Numbered from the stretch's first letter, positions 1 to 8,490 are shown. The stretch: DNA of 39,129 nt from Mordavella massiliensis (GCF_016902415.1 NZ_JACJLV010000024.1:1-39129), one strand, 5' to 3'. A program made the numbers and translations. The notes: generated by a model not told the origin, from the sequence alone.

Positions 1-44
1 CCTGTATACCATATCTGTATTTGACTTTCCACTTATGTCAGGGC

Positions 45-83
45 AAAAAACAACCGGTTGATTCTTGATAGAACCAACCGGTT
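45..83 (-). terminator. Intrinsic terminator after the hydrolase gene
   Basis: Arms at 52-60 and 75-83 (AACCGGTTG / CAACCGGTT) form a 9-bp stem. Read on the minus strand the stem is followed by a T-rich run (positions 45-50). It lies about 50 bp past the stop of the alpha/beta hydrolase and would end the citrate synthase-hydrolase transcript. Nothing else is recognised in positions 1-44. Confidence 0.75.
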
Positions 84-135
84 ATATTCATTCTTTATAC
101 CATTTTCTTTTTCATGTGTGGCTTTGAGAAAAAGA

Positions 136-1062
136 CTATCCCATCCGCTCTTCCATCCAGCAGAATATATCTTCATAGACCTGCTGCCGGTCCTGTTCAT
201 TGAGCACTTCATGACGGTCGTTTTCATACAGTTTCAAGGTTACGTCCCGGATCCCGGCCTCCTGATACCGCCGGTAGATTTTTTCTACCGTTTTCCCGAA
301 CTCTCCTACCGGATCCTGGCTTCCTGAAACCAGCAGGACCGGCAGTGTCCTCGGAATGCGGAGTGCTCCCCTTTTCCCTGCAATCTGTTTCATGCCTTCA
401 AACATCTGATAATATCCGTTGACTGTGAAGGTAAAATTACACAGGGGATCGTTCTCATATTTTGCCCGGATCTCCAGGTCCGAAGTCACCCATTCTCTCT
501 TGCTTTCGGAAGGCTCAAATGCCTTGTTATAGCTTCCCAGTCCCAGGCCGTCGATCAGACGGCTGTGGTAATGCCAGCCCTTCACTGCCGCTAATATCTG
601 GCACAATCTCTGACCTGCCCACAAGAGCAGGCGGCTTTTTTCACCGGTTCCCATGATCACCGCGCCTGCCAGTCCCCGGCCATGGCCGAGGATGTACTGA
701 CGCAGAAGAAATGATCCCATGCTATGTCCCAGCATAAAGTAAGGAACGCCCGGATATTTTCCTTCCGCGCGCTCCCTGAGAGTATGGATATCCTCTATCA
801 CGCACCGGTTGCCGTCCGGTTCATGGAAATATCCGTACTCGCTGTCAGATGTAACGGACTTCCCATGACCCAGATGGTCATTTCCGGTAACATAAAAACC
901 TCTCTTTGCAAGCCAGGAAGCAAATGCATCGTATCTTCCGATGTACTCTACCATGCCGTGGCAGATCTGCAGCACCGCCCTGACCTCTCCTTCCGGCGCC
1001 CACTCTATCGCATGGATCTGAGTCTCTCCGTCAGAAGAAGGATAATAAAATTCCTGTCTCAT
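136..1062 (-). CDS. Alpha/beta hydrolase (monoglyceride lipase / lysophospholipase-like)
   Basis: A 308-residue cytoplasmic alpha/beta-fold hydrolase. The nucleophile elbow GHSMGS puts the catalytic Ser at residue 114. Asp250 (SGSQDP) and His284 (NDRHEV) complete the triad at the expected spacing. The early HGMVEY...GNDHLGHGKS segment is typical of the serine aminopeptidase S33 / monoglyceride lipase group, so the substrate is probably an acyl ester, but it cannot be fixed from sequence. The ATG follows the citrate synthase stop with no spacer, and a GGATGGAAGA ribosome-binding stretch sits inside the end of citrate synthase, so the two are probably translationally coupled. No signal peptide is visible. 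Confidence 0.85.
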   Translation of the reverse strand: MRQEFYYPSSDGETQIHAIEWAPEGEVRAVLQICHGMVEYIGRYDAFASWLAKRGFYVTGNDHLGHGKSVTSDSEYGYFHEPDGNRCVIEDIHTLRERAEGKYPGVPYFMLGHSMGSFLLRQYILGHGRGLAGAVIMGTGEKSRLLLWAGQRLCQILAAVKGWHYHSRLIDGLGLGSYNKAFEPSESKREWVTSDLEIRAKYENDPLCNFTFTVNGYYQMFEGMKQIAGKRGALRIPRTLPVLLVSGSQDPVGEFGKTVEKIYRRYQEAGIRDVTLKLYENDRHEVLNEQDRQQVYEDIFCWMEERMG

Positions 1063-2430
1063 TTAGCGGTCTTCCATCCTTACATAATCCCGGTACGGCG
1101 CAAGCGGCTTGTACGCCGGACGGATAATCTTGTCTACGTTGATCAGCTCTTCCAGTCTGTGCGCGCTCCAGCCTACGATACGCGCCGCCGCGAAGATCGG
1201 GGTGTAAAGAGCCGACGGAATGCCGAGCATGCTGTACACCAATCCGCTGTAAAAGTCCACGTTGGCATTGACGCCTTTGTAGATCTTTCTCTTTTCCGCG
1301 ATAACTTCCGGCGCCATGTGCTCTACCATTTCATAAAGCGCGTATTCTTTTTCATAGCCTTTTTCTTTTGCCAGCTTCTTAACGAAATCTTTGAAAATGT
1401 CTGCTCTCGGATCGGACACAGAATAGATCGCGTGTCCCATTCCGTAGATCAGGCCTTTCCTGTCAAATGCTTCTTTATTTAAGAGTTTCAGAAGATAATC
1501 CCGCACTTCGTCCCGGTCTTCCCAGTCGTGCAGTTTTTCCTTCATATCTTCAAACATCTGGGTCACCTTGATGTTGGCGCCGCCATGCTTGGGTCCCTTT
1601 AAGGATGCCATGGCCGCCGCGATCGTTGAATAGGTGTCGGTGCCGGAAGAGGTTACCACATGTGTAGTAAAGGTGGAGTTATTTCCTCCGCCGTGATCCA
1701 TATGCAGTACCAGCGCCATGTCCAGGATCCTTGCCTCCAGCTTGGTATATTTACGGTCCTCTCTTAACATCATCAGGATATTTTCTGCGGTAGACAGTTC
1801 CGGGGACGGCGCGTAGATGAAGAGATCGTCTCCCATCCGGTAATTGTACGCATGATATCCGTACACCATCATCATCGGGAACTGGCTGATCAGATTCAGG
1901 CACTGGCGCAGGACATTGGGGATCGAAGTGTCGTCTGCTTTTGCATCGTAGGAATACAGGCTTAAGATGGAACGGGACAGGCTGTTCATCATATCCCGGC
2001 TCGGCGCCTTCATGATCACGTCTCTTACGAAGGTCGGCGGCAGCGTCCGTCTCTCTGCCAGCGTCTGATGGAAAGTTGCAAGCTCCTGCTCAGACGGAAG
2101 ATCCCCGAACAGCAGAAGATAGGTGATCTCCTCAAACCCGTAATGGTCTGCATCCAGAAATCCTCTGACCAGATCTTTGATGTTATATCCGCGGTAATAC
2201 AGATTTCCTGCGCAGGGAACTTCTTTGCCGTCCACCACTTTTGTGGCGCAGACATCTGATATGTTGGTCAGTCCGGCCAGAACTCCTTTACCATTTAAAT
2301 CACGCAGTCCTCTTTTTACCTCATATTTCCCGTACAGGTCCTTATCTATGGCGTTCTTCTCCTCACAGATTTTCGCGAACTGTTCGATTTCCGGTGTGAC
2401 TTCAAATAATGCATATTCCTTTGTTGACAT
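1063..2430 (-). CDS. gltA: Citrate synthase
   Basis: A 455-residue citrate synthase condensing oxaloacetate and acetyl-CoA. The catalytic residues fit the family: His246 (MDHGGG), His282 (GPKHGGAN) and Asp392 (NVDFYSG), with GMGHAIY at 331-337. In fermentative Clostridia the enzyme mainly feeds 2-oxoglutarate and glutamate synthesis. A GTG three codons further upstream is possible, but the AAGGTG ribosome binding site is well spaced only for the ATG used here. It lies 35 bp after ksgA on the same strand and directly before the hydrolase gene, so the three may be co-transcribed. A 2-methylcitrate synthase role is less likely without prp neighbours. Confidence 0.93.
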   Translation of the reverse strand: MSTKEYALFEVTPEIEQFAKICEEKNAIDKDLYGKYEVKRGLRDLNGKGVLAGLTNISDVCATKVVDGKEVPCAGNLYYRGYNIKDLVRGFLDADHYGFEEITYLLLFGDLPSEQELATFHQTLAERRTLPPTFVRDVIMKAPSRDMMNSLSRSILSLYSYDAKADDTSIPNVLRQCLNLISQFPMMMVYGYHAYNYRMGDDLFIYAPSPELSTAENILMMLREDRKYTKLEARILDMALVLHMDHGGGNNSTFTTHVVTSSGTDTYSTIAAAMASLKGPKHGGANIKVTQMFEDMKEKLHDWEDRDEVRDYLLKLLNKEAFDRKGLIYGMGHAIYSVSDPRADIFKDFVKKLAKEKGYEKEYALYEMVEHMAPEVIAEKRKIYKGVNANVDFYSGLVYSMLGIPSALYTPIFAAARIVGWSAHRLEELINVDKIIRPAYKPLAPYRDYVRMEDR

Positions 2431-2465
2431 AAGCTTCACCTTTCCTTTCTATCATCTATTTTCTT

Positions 2466-3356
2466 TCAGGAACCGGCTCCTCTCTGGATCTGATCCTGAA
2501 AATAATCCGCAAGTTTTGCAAATTCCTCCAGCGTCAGCGCCTCGCCCCGGACTCCCGCTCCCTTCCCGAGGGTCAGGATCCCTTCCGCGATCTGCTCTTT
2601 TGTAAGAGGGATCTGCCCGGAATTGGCAAGACCGTTGACCAGTGTTTTTCTTCTCTGGTTAAACGACGCCCGGATGATCTGGAATAATAACTTTTCATTT
2701 TTTACGGCCACCGGCGGCTGTTTGTATCTGGTAAGCCGGATCACCGCAGAACCTACTTTTGGCCTTGGCATGAAGCAGTTCGGCGGGACGTTGGCCACGA
2801 TATAGGGGCTGGCATAATACTGGACCGCCAGCGAAAGCGCGCCGTAGTCTTTTTTCCCGGGACCGCTCTGCATCCGGTCAGCCACCTCTTTTTGCACCAT
2901 CACGGTAATGCTTTCCATGGGGACATGGCTCTCAAACAGCCCCATGATAATCGGCGTGGTAATATAATAAGGAAGATTCGCCACGATCTTGATAGGCTTT
3001 CCGCCGTTTTCTCTCTCTGCCAGTTCTCGGATGTCCAGCTTCAGCACATCGTCATGGATCACCTGCACATTTTCATATCCACCCAGCGTATCTGCCAGTA
3101 TGGGGATCAGGTTGTCATCAATCTCCACTGCGATAACTTTTCCGGAAGCCTCCGCCAGATATTGCGTCATCGTGCCAATACCCGGACCGATTTCCAGCAC
3201 CATATCTTCTCTGGTGATATCTGCCGCCCTTATGATCTTGTCTAATACATGGGTATCAATCAGGAAATTCTGACCGAATTTTTTTTGAAATGAGAAGTTA
3301 TATTTCTGCAGGATTTCTATCGTATTCTTGGGATTTCCCAATGTAGGACCACTCAT
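2466..3356 (-). CDS. rsmA: 16S rRNA dimethyladenosine transferase
   Basis: A 296-residue KsgA/RsmA enzyme that dimethylates the two adjacent adenosines in helix 45 of 16S rRNA during late 30S assembly. Visible features are the N-terminal KKFGQNFLID segment, the SAM-binding VLEIGPGIGT motif, and the catalytic NLPYY motif of rRNA/DNA adenine methylases. The ATG has a GGAG ribosome binding site 7-8 bases upstream. In Bacillus ksgA follows rnmV and tatD. Here tatD is about 1 kb upstream, and an XRE regulator and a membrane protein occupy the place of rnmV. Confidence 0.95.
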   Translation of the reverse strand: MSGPTLGNPKNTIEILQKYNFSFQKKFGQNFLIDTHVLDKIIRAADITREDMVLEIGPGIGTMTQYLAEASGKVIAVEIDDNLIPILADTLGGYENVQVIHDDVLKLDIRELAERENGGKPIKIVANLPYYITTPIIMGLFESHVPMESITVMVQKEVADRMQSGPGKKDYGALSLAVQYYASPYIVANVPPNCFMPRPKVGSAVIRLTRYKQPPVAVKNEKLLFQIIRASFNQRRKTLVNGLANSGQIPLTKEQIAEGILTLGKGAGVRGEALTLEEFAKLADYFQDQIQRGAGS

Positions 3357-3388
3357 TATTACACTCCAGTCAATCAGGTATTTTGTTA

Positions 3389-3394
3389 ATTATA
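3389..3394 (-). promoter_or_regulatory. Probable -10 element of the ksgA promoter
   Basis: A perfect TATAAT on the minus strand lies 33 bp upstream of the ksgA ATG. No good -35 hexamer is present at 16-18 bp. The rest of the ksgA-XRE gap (3357-3518) is AT-rich and shows no gene. Confidence 0.4.
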
Positions 3395-3518
3395 CAATAT
3401 TTTGGGACATTATGATATAGATAAAAACGAAATTAATAATTAAGAAATGATGAACATTTTGAAAACAATGGCAGATTTACGGTGTAAATATTCTGAAAAC
3501 AGACAGAAATCCAGGCGT

Positions 3519-3734
3519 CTATTCTTCGTCAGCCTCCAGCTTCAGAATATCCTCGATCCCGCATTCCAGGCAGTCACAGATCTTGGCAAGCGTATGAAGA
3601 TCCACTCTTACCACTTTATTTTTGCAGTAATTATTCAACTGTGTCCTCTGCAGTCTGCAGGCATAGCAAAGCTGTGTCTTGCTGACACCCTTTTCGGCCA
3701 AAACCCGCTCCAGCTCAATCCTGATCTTGCTCAT
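3519..3734 (-). CDS. Small XRE-family transcriptional regulator
   Basis: A 71-residue protein that is essentially one Cro/CI-type helix-turn-helix (about residues 5-62), with the turn and recognition helix around SKTQLCYACRLQRTQLNNY. An acidic tail (EADEE) follows. It resembles the short YozG-type regulators of Firmicutes. It is divergent from the membrane protein starting at 3881, and the shared upstream region carries two perfect palindromes that are candidate operators, so it probably controls itself, its neighbour, or both. The inducer is unknown. Confidence 0.8.
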   Translation of the reverse strand: MSKIRIELERVLAEKGVSKTQLCYACRLQRTQLNNYCKNKVVRVDLHTLAKICDCLECGIEDILKLEADEE

Positions 3735-3801
3735 AATCTCACCATACCGTTTCTTTGTTCAGTATACCTACATTTTAGTTGAAAAAATAGATATATTAAC
3801 A

Positions 3802-3855
3802 TACACTGTAAGTAGATACACTGTATCTGTCAGCATAACATTTTTATTCTGACAG
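3802..3855. promoter_or_regulatory. Palindromes in the divergent XRE / membrane-protein promoter region
   Basis: Two small palindromes share a core: TACACTGTA at 3802-3810 and GATACACTGTATC at 3815-3827. They are 13-15 bp apart centre to centre, as expected for tandem operators of a small XRE dimer. A further inverted repeat (CTGTCAG at 3827-3833, CTGACAG at 3849-3855) could fold in the leader of the rightward gene. The XRE gene also has a TATACT-like -10 (3761-3766, minus strand). Regulator assignment is inferred from adjacency. Confidence 0.5.
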
Positions 3856-3880
3856 GGAAAAGAATTTGCGGGATGATTTT

Positions 3881-4384
3881 ATGAAACAAAATGAAGCCTT
3901 ATGGAAACGATATATGAGAAGAGGCGTCCTGGGACTGCTTCTTTTCGTTCTGGCGGTCTTGCTGTATCTGGCGCTTGCTCCTGTGAAGATTATGTCTTCC
4001 TCGGTGTTTACCTCCCCGGGGCTTACGGAGATCCGCCTCTACGTGGTGACAAACTCCCTGCTGCCGGCCGGGGACATAGAAAATGCGGGGAATGCAGGAA
4101 ATGCCGGAAATACAGGAAATGCCGAAAATACGGGGAACGCAGGGAATGCCGAAACTCTTGCCCGCCAGATCGTCCGGGAACACCAGAAACAAAATGGCCC
4201 CCGGGCGGATGGCGTCTATGAGCTGCGCCTCTACCGCACGGAGGTCCATTATATTCTTCACAAGGAATACGCTTATCTTTTCTGCGATGCTTCCGGAAAT
4301 CTGCTGCCCCGTCCTACAGCCGGTACAGATCTTTTGCATTCTGCCAGGTCTGCGCCGTCACTTCTTCCGGAGAAACTTGTTTGA
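3881..4384 (+). CDS. Membrane-anchored hypothetical protein with Asn-Ala-Gly repeats
   Basis: A 167-residue protein of unknown function. A short basic N-terminus (KRYMRR) precedes one transmembrane helix (about residues 16-36), so the rest is probably outside the membrane. Residues 68-91 are eight tandem triplets of Asn-Ala/Thr-Gly/Glu encoded by a 9-bp repeat. The C-terminal part (YELRLYRTEVHYILHKEY) looks folded. The ATG was chosen over an upstream TTG because GGGATGA is well placed for it. The last 71 bp overlap the convergent tatD gene, so the C-terminus is constrained by tatD or the native stop was once earlier. Confidence 0.65.
   Translation: MKQNEALWKRYMRRGVLGLLLFVLAVLLYLALAPVKIMSSSVFTSPGLTEIRLYVVTNSLLPAGDIENAGNAGNAGNTGNAENTGNAGNAETLARQIVREHQKQNGPRADGVYELRLYRTEVHYILHKEYAYLFCDASGNLLPRPTAGTDLLHSARSAPSLLPEKLV
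4082..4153 (+). repeat. 9-bp tandem repeat, eight units
   Basis: Eight consecutive 9-base units of the form AAT-GCN-GGA/GAA, all in frame with the membrane protein, encode a low-complexity Asn-Ala-Gly linker. Third-codon positions vary between units, so the array is not a recent expansion, but it remains prone to in-frame length change. Confidence 0.9.
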
Positions 4385-5075
4385 TCCTTGCGATCTCTTC
4401 CGCCACGTAAGAAAGGTATAACGAAGAGTTGCGTTTTCCCCGGAAGGGCACAGGGGCCAGATACGGGCAGTCCGTTTCCAGTACGATGGACGACAGGGGA
4501 ACTGCCTCTACCGTTTCTTTGAGTTTTCTGGCGTTTTTAAATGTGACAACGCCTCCCACTCCGATGTAGTATCCCATTTTTACATATTCTTTCGCCATCT
4601 CGGCGGAATACGAATAGCAGTGGATCACGCCGGTCAGATCGCCGGCGTGTTTTTTCATGATCTCCATGGTGTCCGCCGCCGCTTCCCGGCTGTGGATGAG
4701 AACCGGAAGATCCACTTCCCGCGCCAGTTCCAGCTGACGCTCAAACCAGTAGATCTGCTGTTCCCGTGATTCTTTGTTCCAGTAATAATCCAGGCCGATC
4801 TCGCCCACTGCCAGCACCTTCGGATCCTGGCAGAGAATTTTCATTTCCTCCAACCTGGCTTCGGTAAGGCCGCCCACCTCGTCCGGATGCACGCCTACAG
4901 CCGCATACATGAAAGGATACGCCCGGGCCAGCTCTAGTACCCGGCGGCAGGACTCGTAGGAAGCGCTGACGTTGACAATGGCTCCGACGCCTCCTTTTTC
5001 CATGGAAGAAAGGAGCGCTTCTCTGTCCCCGTCAAACTGCTCGTCGTCATAATGGGCATGGGTGTCAAAGATCAT
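4314..5075 (-). CDS. tatD: TatD-family metal-dependent hydrolase
   Basis: A 253-residue TIM-barrel metallohydrolase of the TatD family, whose studied members act as 3'-5' exonucleases or DNases. The metal ligands are all present: His6 and His8 (DTHAHYDD), Glu92 (VGEIGLD), His128 (IHSRE), His152 and Asp202 (ETDCPYLAP). Its ATG overlaps the ddh stop (ATGA), which indicates translational coupling in a metG-ddh-tatD operon. metG-tatD linkage is classic in Firmicutes. The 3' end overlaps the convergent membrane protein. Confidence 0.93.
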   Translation of the reverse strand: MIFDTHAHYDDEQFDGDREALLSSMEKGGVGAIVNVSASYESCRRVLELARAYPFMYAAVGVHPDEVGGLTEARLEEMKILCQDPKVLAVGEIGLDYYWNKESREQQIYWFERQLELAREVDLPVLIHSREAAADTMEIMKKHAGDLTGVIHCYSYSAEMAKEYVKMGYYIGVGGVVTFKNARKLKETVEAVPLSSIVLETDCPYLAPVPFRGKRNSSLYLSYVAEEIARIKQVSPEEVTAQTWQNAKDLYRL

Positions 5076-6058
5076 AACAGTTCTGCCCTCTGCTCTTCCG
5101 GTGTCTTCATAGACAGAAGCACCGGCGCGATGTCAAATACTGTGCGGGCTCCGCTCTCGCCTTTTTTCGACAGACGGTACGCTGCTCTTGCATAAGCCAC
5201 CAGCACGCTTGCCGTAAACTCTGGATTTGAATCCAGCTTCAGAGAATATTCGATCACATGTCTGCTGCCCTCAGTTCCCGTCTCGCCGGTACGGATCACG
5301 AATCCGCCGTGAGGCATCTGGCTGTGATTCTCTTTCAGTTCCTCCTCAGTGATAAAAGTTACAGTCGTGTCATACTCATCAAAGTAATTGGGCATGGTCT
5401 TAATAGCCTCTTCGATGGCCTTTAAGTCCGCGCCTTCCTCCGGCACTACATAGCATTCCCGCAGGTGCTTCTCCCGGGTCGTAAGAGACGGTTCACTTCC
5501 GCTTCTTACACGGTTTACCGCATCCTCGATCGGCACCGTATACTGGATGGCATTCTTCACACCCTCGATCCGGCGGATCGCATCAGAATGTCCCTGGCTG
5601 ACGCCTCTGCCCCAGAAGGTGTAAGTGCTTCCCTGCACCAGGATAGACTCCGCATACAGACGGTTCAGAGAAAACATACCCGGATCCCAGCCTACAGAAA
5701 TAATACTCACATTTTCCCCGGCCTTCGCAGCCTGATCCACATTTGCAAAATACTCCGGAATCCTTGCATGGGTATCAAAACTGTCGATCGTGTTAAAATC
5801 CGCAGCAATCTGCGGTCCCATCACCGGAAGATCCGTAGCAGAGCCGCCGCAGAGGATCATCACATCCACCTCGCCCTTCATCGCCTTCATATCATCCATA
5901 GACTTCACAGCCGCTGTCTTTGTCTCGATCTTCACAGACGCCGGATCTCTTCTGGTAAACACAGCCGCCAGCTCCATATCCTCATTGCGGGCAATCGCCT
6001 TTTCCACACCTTTTCCAATATTTCCATAACCTACAATACCAATTCTAATCTTATCCAC
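5072..6058 (-). CDS. ddh: meso-Diaminopimelate dehydrogenase
   Basis: A 328-residue NADPH-dependent enzyme that aminates tetrahydrodipicolinate directly to meso-diaminopimelate for lysine and peptidoglycan synthesis, bypassing the acylated branch. The Rossmann motif IGIVGYGNIGKGV is at the N-terminus, and the conserved WGRGVSQGHSDAIRRI and GWDPGMFSLNR segments match the family. The start is GTG preceded by AAAGGAGG at 8 bp. Longer upstream frames run through the palindrome and are not credible. The length is normal. It follows metG and overlaps tatD by 4 bp. Confidence 0.94.
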   Translation of the reverse strand: MDKIRIGIVGYGNIGKGVEKAIARNEDMELAAVFTRRDPASVKIETKTAAVKSMDDMKAMKGEVDVMILCGGSATDLPVMGPQIAADFNTIDSFDTHARIPEYFANVDQAAKAGENVSIISVGWDPGMFSLNRLYAESILVQGSTYTFWGRGVSQGHSDAIRRIEGVKNAIQYTVPIEDAVNRVRSGSEPSLTTREKHLRECYVVPEEGADLKAIEEAIKTMPNYFDEYDTTVTFITEEELKENHSQMPHGGFVIRTGETGTEGSRHVIEYSLKLDSNPEFTASVLVAYARAAYRLSKKGESGARTVFDIAPVLLSMKTPEEQRAELL

Positions 6059-6097
6059 AATGTTATCCTCCTTTAATCCACATTTTCCACAACACCT

Positions 6098-6143
6098 TTC
6101 ATTGGGGACGGGGGATTTCCGGAAATCCCCCGTCCCCAATGAA
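6098..6143. repeat. 46-bp perfect palindrome (REP-like element)
   Basis: A gap-free palindrome centred between 6120 and 6121. Each 23-base arm contains ATTGGGGACGGGGGATTTCC. It fills the metG-ddh gap and abuts the metG stop codon. On the operon strand it is followed by AGGTGTTGTGG rather than a T-run, so it is not a standard intrinsic terminator. GGGGACGG-type repeats resemble REP sequences mobilised by TnpA-REP (RAYT) proteins in other Firmicutes; that link is inferred. Confidence 0.85.
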
Positions 6144-8090
6144 TTAGCTGATCTGCGCCCCTGCGGGCATTTCTTTTTCCGGCGTCATCAGCGCCAGTTT
6201 GCCGTCTGCGTCTTCTGCGCACAGAAGCATGCCTTCGGACAGTACGCCTGCCAGTTTGGCCGGTTTTAAATTGACCAGCACCATGACTTTTTTGCCCACC
6301 ATTTCTTCCGGGGTGTAGTGGGCTTTGATGCCGGATACGATCTGTTTTACCTGGCTGCCGATCTTAACCTGGGAGCAGAGAAGTTTTCTGGACTTCTTTA
6401 CTTCTTCGCAGGCTATGATCTCGCCTACCTGGAACTGCATTTTCTCGAAGTCTTCGAAGGTGATCTCCGGCTTTGCCTCGATGTCGATGACTGCTTCTTC
6501 CTTCGCCGCGCTGTCTGCCCCGCCGTCTGCCGCGCTGTCGCCTGCGTTATCTGCCGCGGGATGCAGTTCTTCGACTTTTTTCATGACTTCATTAAGATCC
6601 AGTCTTGCAAACAGGATCTCCGGTTTCTCTGTGACTTTTCCATCGCCCAGCTGCTCCAGGATCTTAGCGGAAGTGTCCGGCATAAAAGACGCCAGTTCTT
6701 TTGCGCCGACTTTGATGCTTTCGATCAGATGTGCCAGCACGGTTTCCAGCCGGTCTTTTTTCGCCTCGTCTTTTGCCAGTACCCAGGGTGTGGTCTCGTC
6801 GATGTATTTATTGCACCGTTTAAAGAGATTGAAGATCTCGGTGATGGCGTCTGCCACCCGGAGCTTATCCATCTTTTCATCCACTTTTCCGGCCAGCCCT
6901 TCGGTCATGGCTTTCAGATCGTCGTCGAATCCTTTTTCCGTCTCGTCGGCTGCGCCTTTATCTGTAACCACTCCGCCAAAATATTTGTTGGTCATGGAAA
7001 TGGTCCGGTTCACCAGGTTGCCCAGCGTATTGGCAAGGTCTGCGTTCATCCGCTCTACCATCAGTTCCCAGGTGATCACGCCGTCATTGTCAAATGGCAT
7101 CTCATGCAGCACGAAATAGCGCACCGCGTCTACGCCGAAGAAATCCACCAGCTCGTCGGCATACAGCACATTTCCCTTGGACTTGCTCATCTTGCCGTCC
7201 CCCTGCAGAAGCCAGGGGTGTCCAAATACCTGTTTGGGCAGCGGCAGATCCAGCGCCATCAGGAAGATCGGCCAGTAAATGGTATGGAACCGAATGATAT
7301 CCTTTCCGATCAGATGGAGATCCGCAGGCCAGTTTTTCTTGAACAGTTCGGAACTTTCTCCGTCGCAGTCGTAACCGATGCCGGTAATGTAGTTGGTGAG
7401 AGCGTCCAGCCACACGTAAACCACATGCTTGGGATCAAAATCCACCGGCACGCCCCAGGTAAAGGATGTTCTGGACACGCACAGATCCTGCAGTCCCGGA
7501 AGCAGGAAGTTATTCATCATCTCGTTTTTCCGGGATACGGGCTGGATAAACTCCGGATGCTCGTTGATATAATCGATCAGCCGGTCCGCATATTTACTCA
7601 TACGGAAGAAATAAGCCTCTTCTTTGGCAGGCTTCACTTCGCGGCCGCAGTCCGGACATTTGCCGTCCACCAGCTGGGACTCTGTCCAGAACGACTCGCA
7701 GGGCGTGCAGTAAAGTCCCTCATAAGAACCTTTGTAAATGTCTCCCTGCTCATACAGCTTTTTGAAAATCTTCTGTACCTGTTTTTCATGATCCTTATCC
7801 GTGGTCCGGATAAATTTATCGTAAGAGGTGTTCATAAGATCCCAGATATTTTGAATCTCGCCTGCCACCCCGTCCACGAATTCCTGCGGAGTGACTCCTG
7901 CCTCTTCTGCCTTCAGTTCGATCTTCTGTCCGTGCTCGTCGGTTCCTGTCTGGAAGAACACGTCAAAGCCGCGGCTTCTTTTGTACCTTGCGATCGCATC
8001 CGCCAGAACCGCCTCATAGGTGTTGCCGATGTGCGGTTTCCCGGAGGTATACGCAATGGCAGTCGTAATATAGTACTTCTGCTTTTCCAT
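6144..8090 (-). CDS. metG: Methionyl-tRNA synthetase
   Basis: A 648-residue class I synthetase charging tRNA-Met and initiator tRNA. The HIGH-type motif (PHIGN) is at 19-23 and KMSKS at 300-304. A zinc knuckle is formed by Cys128, Cys131, Cys145 and Cys148. An Ala/Asp-rich linker leads to a C-terminal EMAPII-like tRNA-binding domain (about 540-648, FQVGEI...SGIKAHY...VLVNLKP). AAGGAG lies 10 bases before the ATG. Expression is controlled by the T-box leader directly upstream. Confidence 0.97.
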   Translation of the reverse strand: MEKQKYYITTAIAYTSGKPHIGNTYEAVLADAIARYKRSRGFDVFFQTGTDEHGQKIELKAEEAGVTPQEFVDGVAGEIQNIWDLMNTSYDKFIRTTDKDHEKQVQKIFKKLYEQGDIYKGSYEGLYCTPCESFWTESQLVDGKCPDCGREVKPAKEEAYFFRMSKYADRLIDYINEHPEFIQPVSRKNEMMNNFLLPGLQDLCVSRTSFTWGVPVDFDPKHVVYVWLDALTNYITGIGYDCDGESSELFKKNWPADLHLIGKDIIRFHTIYWPIFLMALDLPLPKQVFGHPWLLQGDGKMSKSKGNVLYADELVDFFGVDAVRYFVLHEMPFDNDGVITWELMVERMNADLANTLGNLVNRTISMTNKYFGGVVTDKGAADETEKGFDDDLKAMTEGLAGKVDEKMDKLRVADAITEIFNLFKRCNKYIDETTPWVLAKDEAKKDRLETVLAHLIESIKVGAKELASFMPDTSAKILEQLGDGKVTEKPEILFARLDLNEVMKKVEELHPAADNAGDSAADGGADSAAKEEAVIDIEAKPEITFEDFEKMQFQVGEIIACEEVKKSRKLLCSQVKIGSQVKQIVSGIKAHYTPEEMVGKKVMVLVNLKPAKLAGVLSEGMLLCAEDADGKLALMTPEKEMPAGAQIS

Positions 8091-8115
8091 AACACATTCT
8101 CTCCTTTTCCACAAA

Positions 8116-8490
8116 ATAAAAAAACTCTGATCTTTCCATATCAATAGAAATATCAGAGAAGACGGGATCTCTCCCGTGGTACCACTTCTGTTCGTCTTTC
8201 GCCTCGCGGCCGAAAGACCTTGGCAAGTGCCCTGCAATTTTTCAAAACATTTTTTAAGACATTTTCCAGGACACCTTCCGCGATAAAGGGCGGACCCTTT
8301 GCCGGCTTACCTTGTCACGACGCCGCAAGGCTCACCCGCACCGCTCAAAAGCCATCTTCCGCCGGTTTCGTCATCCGTTCCTCTCAGCATTCCGGAACTT
8401 CTCTGTAAGATCCTTCGCCGGCATACTCTCTTTTTCACAGCGTTTCCTGATTTTAATAATACTAAGCCGCAGACATCTGCCGCCTGCTAC
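8116..8490 (-). promoter_or_regulatory. Methionine T-box leader with terminator
   Basis: The leader RNA before metG has the T-box motifs in order. The specifier context GAAGATGGCTTTTGAG gives an ATG specifier codon at 8353-8355. The T-box bulge region AGAAGTGGTACCACG is at about 8174-8188. A terminator hairpin follows, with arms CTCTGAT / ATCAGAG (8152-8158, 8125-8131) and a T-run. Uncharged tRNA-Met would pair with the specifier and T-box and allow readthrough into metG. Stem I features (AGAGAGTA, GAGAGG) are visible but were not folded in detail. Confidence 0.9.

Noticed and set aside
4083-4421. Alternative frames across the 9-bp repeat
   Set aside because: Nine-base repeats keep all frames open. 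Only the frame from 3881 has a membrane helix and a placed ribosome binding site.
6098-6143. Reading the long palindrome as the metG terminator
   Set aside because: No T-run follows on the operon strand, and ddh and tatD downstream have no visible promoter of their own.
6318-8147. A 609-codon plus-strand open frame opposite metG
   Set aside because: It is the antisense shadow of the methionyl-tRNA synthetase gene. It has no ribosome binding site and shows no recognisable motif.
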